Positions 1-7,521 of a stretch of 21,088 nucleotides of DNA are shown piece after piece. The notes under the pieces are model-generated. The model was not told where the DNA came from. It saw nothing but the letters and a program-made list of their open reading frames with translations, and did no database searches. The position numbers and the translations under genes were made by a program. The stretch spans positions 1 to 21,088 of the forward strand of contig JAYMTF010001836.1 in assembly GCA_036897485.1 (NCBI GenBank). The letters run 5' to 3'. This DNA comes from Pelargonium nanum. Taxonomy: Eukaryota; Streptophyta; Magnoliopsida; Geraniales; Geraniaceae. The stretch's first letter is position 1. Every line of letters starts with the position of its first letter.

Positions 1-2131
1 GCCCCCCCCCCCCCCCCCGCCCGCTTCGCCACCATCCGCTGCCTCTCCAACCGCTCCGGAAACTCCGCCTACTCCCCCCTCAATTCCGGCTCCAACTTCA
101 GCGACCGCCCTCCCACCGAGATGGCTCCGCTCTTCCCCGGCTGCGACTACCAGCACTGGCTCATCGTCATGGACAAGCCCGGCGGCGAGGGAGCCACCAA
201 GCAGCAGATGATTGATTGCTACATCCAAACGCTCGCTAAAGTCGTCGGCAGGTAATTGGCTTTTCTGTTGTTTTGGTTCACTCTTGTTTTTTATACTCGT
301 AATTCAAATGGCAGTTTTAGGGTTTTTGATATTCTGTTTTCATTTCAATAAATTTTATTTACTTTTTATTGTCTAAATTATTAATCTTTGATCGTTACTA
401 ATTGCTCCACAGTGAGGAGGAAGCAAAGAAGAAGATTTACAATGTATCTTGCGATAGGTACTTTGGATTTGGCTGTGAGCTTGATGAGGAGACCTCGAAC
501 AAGCTTGAGGGTCTGTGCTATGTTACTCTTCTTTTTTTGTTACCTACGGACCTACCTATATGTGGTGTGGTCTACTGTATATTTTATATAAAATTATTCA
601 ATTGATTCTCTCTCTTTTTCTGTTTTTCTTGGGTTCACAGGATTACCAGGTGTTCTGTTCGTGCTTCCCGATTCTTATGTTGATCCCGAAAATAAAGATT
701 ACGGGGGTGAGAATTTTAAGCCCAAGTAGTTTTGCATTTATTTTCTTCATTTTTTCATCTCATGATTGATGATGTGCATACTATCAGTTTTGGTTGTGTT
801 GTACATGGTCAATCTTGGCAAAGCTAAATAATCTTGCAGGCAATGCTTAGCTTTAAATGTCTCGTATCATTATTCTGTTTTGTGCTTTCTGTACTTAATG
901 GAGATGAAACATGCATACTTTCCTTGCACCTGTGCACCCATATAGTTCAGTACTTCTTCCTTGTCCTTTTGTGGTATATGTGTGCACTATGATGTGCATG
1001 GCAAACAATTAGTTTTCGTAAATTGTGTAGTTATGGGCCTATGGCATTGGAAATGATTTGAAAGCTTAGGATTGATGTCCAATGTCGACATTAGAGTGTA
1101 TCAGTTGCATGTTTTCTTGGGTCCATCTTGGCAAAGCTAAAGAATCCTATGGGTAGTGTTTAGCTTTGAATGTCAATGGACTCATATCAAATGTCATTGT
1201 TGACTGTTTTGTGCTTTTTTATTCTACGGAGGCACAAATCAGTGGAGATGAAACATGATAGAACAATACGGAGATTGTGTTTATCTTTTGTTTTTTTGCA
1301 TCTCTGGTACATCTTGGTGGAAGCTGAACTATGAGTAATGTTTAGCTTTGAATGCCAATGTATCAAATGTCTTTCTTAGTTATTTAGGTGTGTCCTATTT
1401 TAATGTTTTCAATTTGTTATCACTTTTGAAACTCATTAATCCACACTTTGTATGCTTGTATCATGGTATGTTGAACTGCATACTTTGTTTATCATGCTTA
1501 AGAACATTGTACTTGATAATTGTTTTTCATATCAAGGGTCCATCTTGGCAAAGCTAAAGAGTCCTATGGGCAATGTTTAGCTTTGAATGTCAATGGACTC
1601 ATACCGAATATCATTGTAGACTGTTTTGTGCCTTTTGGATTTCATGGAGGTACAATCAGTGGAGATGAAACATCATAGAACACTAAGAGGATTGTGTATA
1701 TTCATCTTTTGTTTTTCACATTTTTGGTTCATCTTGATGAAGCTAAATTATGACTGGTGTTTAGCTTTGAATGCCAATGGGCTTGTTTTCAACTTATTAT
1801 TGCTATATTGCCCGTATCATGGTATGTTTAAGTACATAATTTGTATCATTTTGCATAAGAACATTATAAATATATCCTAGGTTCATCTTGGCAAAGCGAA
1901 AGAATCTTGGGGTCATATCTCAACCCTGAAAGTATGATTATGCTATTTATCATTCATGAATATAATGGAATATTTTTTGATATTGCAGCTGAGTTGTTCG
2001 TAAATGGGGAGATCGTTCAAAGATCACCAGAAAGACAGAGGAGAGTGGAGCCTCAGCCCCAGAGAGCTCAAGATAGGCCAAGATACAACGACAGAACCAG
2101 ATACGTGCGTCGAAAAGAAGGTAGCCGTTGA
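1..2131 (+). CDS. MORF2: MORF2-like plastid RNA editing factor (5'-partial)
   Basis: Multiple organellar RNA editing factor (DAG-like, RIP) family. These proteins bind PPR editing factors in plastids and are needed for C-to-U editing. Four coding exons join in frame: 1-251, 413-510, 641-706 and 1989-2131, giving 185 residues plus TGA. All introns are GT-AG. The reading frame is open from base 1 and the start codon and most of the transit peptide lie outside the window. The visible N-terminus is Pro/Arg/Ser-rich (plastid-targeting type), followed by the MORF box: [14 protein letters not shown], an IQTLAKVVG helix, the [14 protein letters not shown] segment, and [21 protein letters not shown]. 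The basic tail contains [16 protein letters not shown] and NDRTRYVRR. This matches Arabidopsis MORF2 (as recalled) almost residue for residue, better than MORF9. Intron 3 (707-1988) is unusually long and repetitive. The assignment is strong; MORF9 is the only serious alternative. Confidence 0.93.
2..18 (+). repeat. 17-base poly-C run at the window edge
   Basis: An uninterrupted C run. Read in the MORF2 frame it encodes five consecutive prolines in the targeting region. Arabidopsis MORF2 has no such proline run as far as I recall. The run sits exactly at the sequence edge, so it may be real low-complexity coding sequence or a sequencing or assembly artefact. Confidence 0.6.
315..327 (+). promoter_or_regulatory. 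Telo-box-like motif in MORF2 intron 1
   Basis: TTTTAGGGTTTTT contains the core AAACCCTA on the minus strand. Telo-boxes are known in promoters and first introns of plant translation and organelle-biogenesis genes. The site lies about 65 bases into the first visible intron. One short motif in AT-rich sequence is weak evidence. Confidence 0.25.
805..1905 (+). repeat. Diverged tandem units with embedded hairpins in MORF2 intron 3
   Basis: The intron contains at least two ~418-base direct repeats (starting near 1122 and 1540), an older partial unit from about 805 and a partial start near 1881. Each unit carries two hairpin modules. The modules begin near 812, 1123, 1310, 1540 and 1730, with a left arm only near 1884. 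The core is CAAAGCTAAA, then about 16-17 bases, then TTTAGCTTTG, which is a perfect 10-bp inverted repeat at 1132 and 1550. The outer arms (CCATCTTGG against AATGCCAATGG) extend the pairing imperfectly to about 18-20 bp. Other shared blocks include CAGTGGAGATGAAACAT at about 1240 and 1659, and TCATGGTATGTT at about 1461 and 1818. I recognise no transposon family and see no long ORF. Confidence 0.8.
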
Positions 2132-2900
2132 ATGTTGCATGAAAAAAAATAAGCTGTTCATAGTTAGTAATATTTGGAAGTGCATTTCATATTCCTCTCG
2201 GACAGTTTGTTTTTTCCTTGGAACTCTTATCTTTTGCTGCTTTAATGATTCTAAAACTGTGGATTTCAAATCCTGTTGTTGATTAAGAATAGTTTAAGTG
2301 TTGACTCGGTCTCAGACATCTGATCTGGTTGCTTGTAACTTGGATCCGTATCGTTCGATCACTACCTTACCTTTGTTTCCGTGTAAACCAAATTTTGTAG
2401 ATTTGCTTGATGGTATTAATACAAAATCAAATAATCAAAAGTCTAACCTTGTTGAATCTCACAAGTCTTAATTAGGGCTTTAGGAGTGAACTTTACACTC
2501 AAAATTTCTAATCTGTTGTTGGTTTAATTTTGATGAAACTATTTGGAACGTTTGTTAATTCAATGACCATAAATTAGAGGAAATAATTTTTTTCATTCAA
2601 AATATGCTCTTTACAAAACTAGTTGAACTCAAAATTACAATTTTAAAATATTGGACATAAAAAAAAATATATATATATATATATTGGACATATCTCATGA
2701 TTTCAAAAAATAAAAATATATTGGACATATCTTATTTTCTATACGATGACACCAAAAAAAATCATAAGTAGCAAGTGTATCTCACATGTAACAAAACACA
2801 CACCAGAAAATCAACAGAAACAAACTAGCAAGACACAACCAGTCATATAAGGGTGTTTGTTTCCAATATGAGTTCCTCTCCCATCAAGCACAAGTCCGGC
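2132..2900. other. MORF2 3' UTR and AT-rich spacer with (TA)n
   Basis: No gene was found. The first ~250 bases after the stop should be the MORF2 3' UTR. Further on there is an A-run followed by a (TA)n microsatellite at about 2660-2684, and three copies of ATATTGGACATA (near 2648, 2682 and 2718), which suggests small local duplications. MORF2 (+) and the eIF2B-beta fragment (-) converge here. Confidence 0.6.
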
Positions 2901-3671
2901 AAATAAGTGCATAACTGCATACATTTACCTTTTCGTTCAGAACGCCTTTTTAAAGCATGGCTTGGGTGAGATGTTGCCGAGTCAGGCATGGTCTCAAGCA
3001 GGTCACGCGGTGTAGGTGGGCGCAAGGAGCTTATAGCCTCCAGAGCAGCAGGGGAAGGAGCCAGTTTATTATCATCATCTAGCACAACAGTATCTAAATC
3101 GTCACTTCCATCCGATAATTTCAACCCTCCAACAGCATCTGTCAGGAGAAACTGATCCTCCTCCCTAATAATATGCAGAACGCGCTTCACAATGTTCCCA
3201 ACAACTAGCACTGCAATTCAGTGATACGGCACCGTAATTAGAAACAATATAATTACCATTCAATTTAGTGAAACTTCAACATAATTACACAACCTTTTCA
3301 AGATCACTGCCATATATATGTGTGTGTGTTTGTGTCTATAAAACCCCTTTCCTTTTTCAACATACACACACATATTCCTATACAAATTAAAATCAGCCAA
3401 ATATATAACAAGAGGTCTCTATCTAAATACTTCATACACAGCAGCCAACATGGAAGATATTCAATCAATAAACTGTTGAATCTTGAGAAAATAAATACGA
3501 AGTAAGGAATTATAACCAGAAGGATTAGAGGCAGTGAGCTGTTCCCCAACAGCCTTGACAGCCTCAATGAGAAAAGCAGCCTGGTTCGAATGAGGCAGCT
3601 TCTGTAGTGATATCACGGATCGAAGCAACTCTACTGTCAGGCGAGCAGTTGTGTCAGTGGCCTCATTCATC
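2901..3671 (-). pseudogene. eIF2B beta-subunit 5' fragment (truncated duplicate)
   Basis: Two exons of translation initiation factor eIF2B-beta. The first (3671-3517) encodes ...TVELLRSVISLQKLPHSNQ and AVKAVGEQLTASNP. The second (3210-2929) encodes VGNIVKRVLHIIREED, an acidic linker and RPPTPRDLLE. They join in frame over a GT-AG intron that contains a TATATATG(TG)n microsatellite near 3312-3330. Retention of the intron shows a DNA-level duplication, not a retrocopy. The upstream exon that normally supplies the first ~20 residues was not found, and all downstream exons are missing. Similarity to the copy at 20918-21088 stops sharply at 2901, inside the following intron. Over the 171 comparable bases there are 7 substitutions and no gaps; 6 of the 7 change the amino acid. 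If transcribed and read through the former donor, the frame would run to a stop at 2843. A non-functional fragment is most likely. Confidence 0.85.
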
Positions 3672-4282
3672 CTGCATCCACAGCAAATTAAGCATCAAAA
3701 ATCAAAATCAATGAACAAAACAAAGTTCAGTAACACAATTGAATTCTAAGAACAACCCCCATGTACAAACACACACATATCGTAAGAGTTTATGAGAGTT
3801 AAAAGGAAAAGAAATAGAATTTCAGAATACTTTTTACCAATAGGATAATTTCGAAAACTAAATTTATTTCCACATACGCATGAAGAGTTATCAAAATAAA
3901 ATAAAACATGTGTCAAATTAGTTTACAAGGACCCAGAGAGACTAATCAAACACAGAGATATATTATTGCCCTCACTGAAATAATATTCTGGATATATCCT
4001 TGGTTGAGAATAAAGTACTATTTATTTATGTATTGGGAGAATATTTTGAAGAGAAAAAAGAGATTGCAGTTGTGACTTATGAATTTCAACACATAATGCT
4101 ATACAACAACAAAATTCCACAAGAAAAGTTAGGTTCAGAGTATGGAACACTTGAACTCGTCAAATTGGGTTCAAGGTTATGGTCCGAGATTGTAAACCTA
4201 GCAATTCAGGGTGGAATAAAGCAGAGATAGTGGGACTAGTCATTTGTGCTAACCTGCAAAAGTTATCCTCTGAGCTCATGAA
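3672..4282. other. Spacer between eIF2B-beta fragment and PPR gene
   Basis: AT-rich, with short ORFs only. I searched the minus strand for the missing first eIF2B-beta exon (an MPDV...KLKKR-like start followed by a donor) and saw none. The part just below 4283 should hold the PPR 3' UTR. Confidence 0.5.
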
Positions 4283-6022
4283 TCAAGTAGTATCACAATT
4301 CAGTTTATCAACTGCAAGCAGATCCATCAGCAAGGGTACAACAGATGCACGTGGAGAGAATTTCCTATCAACCATCTTCTGTAGAAGTTCCATTGCCTCA
4401 TATCTCTGGTTCCATTTTAAGAAACCCTGAATAACTACATTTAAAGTTGCCTCATTTGGTTTACAGCCGATCTCTTCCATCTCCAGAAGCAACACTTTAG
4501 CTTCATCCAGAAAGCCCTCTTCACAAAATCCATTTATCATTATGGTAAATGTTATAACATTCGGCTTCACGCCTTTGCCAGAAAGATCACAGAAAAGTTC
4601 CCAAGCTCTTTCCAATTTCCCATCTTTGCAAAGTCCATTAATCAATATACTATATGTTATAACACTTGGGACAACACCTTTCTTAACCATTTCACCTAAG
4701 AAACTGAAGGCCTCGTCAACCCTACTATAATTACAAAGCCCATCCATGATTGTATTATATATCACTTCATCTAGCATACAACTTTCTCTTTCCATACTTT
4801 TTAGCAACTCAATAGCCATGCCCACATTTCCCATCTTGCATAAACCATCAATTACAGTCCCATAAGTGATTTGATTAGGTTGGCAATCTTGCACAACTCG
4901 AGTTAATTTGTGAAACAGTGTAAGAGCATCGATAGTTTTATCCTCCAAACAAAGGCCCTTAATAAGGACGTTATAGGTAGCAATGTTGGGCACAATACCT
5001 TTCTTAACCATTTCACCAAAGAAACCTAAAGCCACACAAACTTTTCCATTCTTGCAAAAACCATTCAATATTGCATTATACATCTCTGTGTTTGGCTTAC
5101 AACAACCTCTTTCCAAATCTCTGAGCAACTCAACAGCCGTTCCCACATTTCCCATCTTGCATAGACCATCTATTGCAGTTCCATAAGTGAACTCATCCGG
5201 TCGATAACCTTTCACAGCTCGAGCTAACTTGTGATACAATTCCAAAGCAGCAGAAGTTTCACCATCCGAAAAAAGGCCCTTCATAAGAGAGTTGTAGGTA
5301 ACAATATTTGGCATAGCAGATTTCTTAACCATTTCACCTAAGAAAACGAGAGCTACGTCAACCCTTCTACGTTTACAAAGACCATCAATGATCGCACTAT
5401 ATATCTTTGTGTTAGGCTTACAACATCCTCTTTCCATGTTCCTAAGCAACTCAATCGCCGTAACCACATTTCCCATTTTGCATAAACCATCAATTACAGT
5501 TCCGTAAGTGATTCTATCGGGCTTACATCCTCCACTTTTCACATCTCTATCAGCCAACTTGCGAAACAATTGGAGTGCATCAGCAGATTTACCCTCCAAA
5601 AAGAGACCCTTAATCAGACAAGTAAATGTCACTATGTTTGGTTCATACCCATACTTAAAAATGGACCCTAAGATAGAGAAACCATAACCAGAATGCTTTA
5701 AGTGACAACAAGAGTTCATAGCAGTGTTGAGAGTAAATATAGTACAAGGAAGACGAAGCAAACTCATTTCTCTGAACAGAGAGAGCACCTTGGAGTGATG
5801 ACCCGCTCTGCTCAGAGAAGTGAGGATTCTATTGAAATGAACGATTGAAGGCAGGGGTTGAGTCGTGATCATTTGGTCGAAATCAGAAAGAGCATTCGAC
5901 GATGAAGTTGGAGAATTCGCGGAAGTTGATATTTGGGAAGGAAGAAAACCCGTACCTCCGCCATTGGAGCGTCCAAATCGAGCTCCGCCGCAGGATCTCC
6001 GCACCGCCGTGGTCATCGTCAT
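4283..6022 (-). CDS. P-class PPR protein, RFL-like
   Basis: An intronless 579-residue pentatricopeptide repeat protein. P-class PPR proteins bind single-stranded RNA in mitochondria or plastids and affect stability, splicing or translation. The first in-frame ATG is at 6022-6020; the frame is open further upstream only to a TGA at 6077-6079, with no ATG between. The N-terminus (MTMTTAVRRSCGGARFGRS) is Arg/Ser/Thr-rich with almost no acidic residues, fitting an organelle presequence. Fourteen tandem motifs run from about residue 60 to 558, most of them 35 aa, then a 21-residue tail. There is no E, E+ or DYW domain, so it is not an editing PPR of the usual type. Motifs such as YGTVIDGLCKMGNV and FLGEMVKKG resemble the Restorer-of-fertility-like clade. 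Motifs 3-11 form three copies of a three-motif block. It lies divergent to the U2AF-like gene. The PPR call is certain; the RFL label is likely; the target is unknown. Confidence 0.95.
   Translation of the reverse strand: MTMTTAVRRSCGGARFGRSNGGGTGFLPSQISTSANSPTSSSNALSDFDQMITTQPLPSIVHFNRILTSLSRAGHHSKVLSLFREMSLLRLPCTIFTLNTAMNSCCHLKHSGYGFSILGSIFKYGYEPNIVTFTCLIKGLFLEGKSADALQLFRKLADRDVKSGGCKPDRITYGTVIDGLCKMGNVVTAIELLRNMERGCCKPNTKIYSAIIDGLCKRRRVDVALVFLGEMVKKSAMPNIVTYNSLMKGLFSDGETSAALELYHKLARAVKGYRPDEFTYGTAIDGLCKMGNVGTAVELLRDLERGCCKPNTEMYNAILNGFCKNGKVCVALGFFGEMVKKGIVPNIATYNVLIKGLCLEDKTIDALTLFHKLTRVVQDCQPNQITYGTVIDGLCKMGNVGMAIELLKSMERESCMLDEVIYNTIMDGLCNYSRVDEAFSFLGEMVKKGVVPSVITYSILINGLCKDGKLERAWELFCDLSGKGVKPNVITFTIMINGFCEEGFLDEAKVLLLEMEEIGCKPNEATLNVVIQGFLKWNQRYEAMELLQKMVDRKFSPRASVVPLLMDLLAVDKLNCDTT
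4664..5635 (-). repeat. Three-motif PPR super-repeat (110 + 107 + 107 codons)
   Basis: Within the PPR gene, blocks 5635-5306, 5305-4985 and 4984-4664 each encode the same ordered triplet. First comes a lengthened motif (40, 37 or 37 aa), then a TYGT-IDGLCKMGNV motif, then an IY-x-I-x-G-C motif (YSAIIDGLC, YNAILNGFC, YNTIMDGLC) ending in F-GEMVKK. The DNA shows the same spacing: CCACATTTCCCAT recurs near 4822, 5143 and 5464, exactly 321 bases apart. This indicates growth by duplication of a whole three-motif block, without frame disruption. Confidence 0.9.
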
Positions 6023-6076
6023 CGTGTTAGTGCTTGTTTGGTAAAACTTCTTGCAGCTGCAAGCCACAGCACTGAC

Positions 6077-6154
6077 TCAGGCCGAGAAGCAGCCTCTCGG
6101 ATCGGCAATTGTTGCCGATTGTCGGATCTGAGCAAGCACCACACGGTGTCTCAT
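6077..6154 (-). other. Upstream ORF in the PPR leader, in frame with the main ORF
   Basis: ATG at 6154-6152 opens a 25-codon frame, beginning MRHRVVLAQIRQSATIADPR, that ends at TGA 6079-6077. It is in the same frame as the PPR gene, and a single stop codon plus 18 sense codons separate it from the main ATG. The peptide is basic and presequence-like. It may be a translational uORF, or a former N-terminus closed off by the stop. It lies within the likely 5' UTR; the transcript start is not known. Confidence 0.5.
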
Positions 6155-6290
6155 GGTAAAGAAGATGCAGGAAGATGGGGGAGAGGGTTTCTGCTCGAAG
6201 ATCGAAAACCTAACTAACTCGTGTCACTCGGTTCGCAGATTAATCCGAAAATAGAAAATTGTGATAAATAACAATGATTAAAATATCGTG

Positions 6291-6364
6291 AATGATCAAA
6301 CTAAAAACACTAAATTCCTCCCGATCAACTTGAATAATCAAATTAAAGACACTGAAATCCTCCC
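6291..6364. repeat. Tandem pair of ~42-base repeats
   Basis: AATGATCAAACTAAAAACAC (from 6291) and AATAATCAAATTAAAGACAC (from 6333) are followed by near-identical blocks ending in TCCTCCC. The period is 42 bases with about six differences per unit. They lie upstream of both divergent genes. Confidence 0.7.
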
Positions 6365-6624
6365 CTCTAGTATTAACAGCACGAAAAATTGACAATAATT
6401 GCACTTGAAGTTTAAACCGATCACGTGGAGTGCTCTGCCAACCGCCTCTCGTCACCATCGTGTATGTCATTTGATCGGACAGCAAACTCGAAGTCTGATC
6501 CGATGTCTCACTGACCAGATCACCACCTTTGAAGCCACCTTTTTCTTCTCTGCAATCGTCTCTTGCTATCCGTTTTTACCGGTCAAACCCGGGTCTGACT
6601 TGCTTACCGGGTTATATGCTGATT

Positions 6625-6643
6625 GGACCGGCCTATCCGGTCC
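6625..6643. repeat. GGACCGG inverted repeat
   Basis: GGACCGG, five bases, then CCGGTCC: a perfect 7-bp inverted repeat with a short loop, in a locally GC-rich patch just upstream of the probable leader of the U2AF-like gene. It could be a protein-binding palindrome or chance; function unknown. Confidence 0.5.
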
Positions 6644-7521
6644 GGTTTAAAACCACTGGTACTATCTGCGCTTCGTCTCTATCTCTAGGTTTATTCCGTT
6701 TCTGCATAGCTTGCTTCACTCTCTCGCTTTTCAGCTTTCTCCTCAAAATTCCTCCTTCGATCTCCCAACCATTTTCTGATATCTCTCATCTCTGTATTTC
6801 GGGTACGTGTATGTTCTCTATTACCGGTTGTTTGTTGCCGTTTCTAGGGTTCGCTGGAAGATATGAAGTGAATTTTCGATAATGCCTTTCTCTTTTGCTC
6901 TTGATTGAACTGTCTTTAGCATTTCCCAGCATTTGGTTGGCTAGAGAATGGATGAACTTGATATGTTTATTTGTATAAAGAATTGATTCACTGTAGCTTT
7001 ACAACAAAACTTTTCTTACTATTCTATAAACTTAGAAATGAACCAAACACTTGTGCTATACAAGTAAATTTCTTGAGTTTATTTGGAGTAATATCCTGTT
7101 TATTTGGAGTAATATGGTTTCATGGTGATATTCAGTTAATTAAGTTGATCACTATAGTTCATTTTAATTGTAACTCATTCTTGAATCCCATGGCATCTAT
7201 ACAGTCTACTATTCAGCTCTTTTGTCTTGACATCGTGCTCATTTTTGCTTTAGTTGCAATGCTTTCAAATTTACGTGCATTGATAATGTGTTAAGATTGG
7301 TAGTCCATTTCAACCATCTGAAGCTTTTTGAAGTTATCATTTTGCTTGATATTAACAATTGGGTGGTTATGGTTGTTTTGGGCGCAGTGTTTTTTATGTT
7401 GGCACGAATTATTATCATATTCAAGGATTCGGTGGTTCTGTCTAGATAATAACCCAGTCTAGATTTTTGAGATGCTCATGAGATCATAGTTTCTTGGGGT
7501 TGTTAGCTTCTATTGAGTAAG

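Larger units (their letters stand above)
6155..7521. promoter_or_regulatory. Divergent intergenic region between PPR and U2AF-like genes
   Basis: No protein gene was found. This stretch must hold both divergent promoters and the 5' UTR of the U2AF-like gene. CT-rich sequence at about 6660-6800 looks like a transcribed leader, and a GTACGTG at about 6802 with an acceptor-like GCGCAG near 7386 could bound a 5'-UTR intron. These splice sites are guesses. Small repeats within it are listed separately. Confidence 0.4.

Noticed and set aside
4000-4230. Plus-strand 76-codon ORF between the eIF2B fragment and the PPR gene
   Set aside because: No recognisable domain, no splice or promoter context, AT-rich spacer.
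6023-6067. A longer PPR N-terminus beginning at 6067
   Set aside because: The codon at 6067-6065 is GTG, not ATG, and an in-frame stop lies just upstream. A nuclear plant gene should start at the ATG at 6022.
7513-7521. Start of the U2AF-like protein at 7513
   Set aside because: The codon there is TTG. The first ATG, at 7522, is nine bases later and gives the family-like MSRSGR start.
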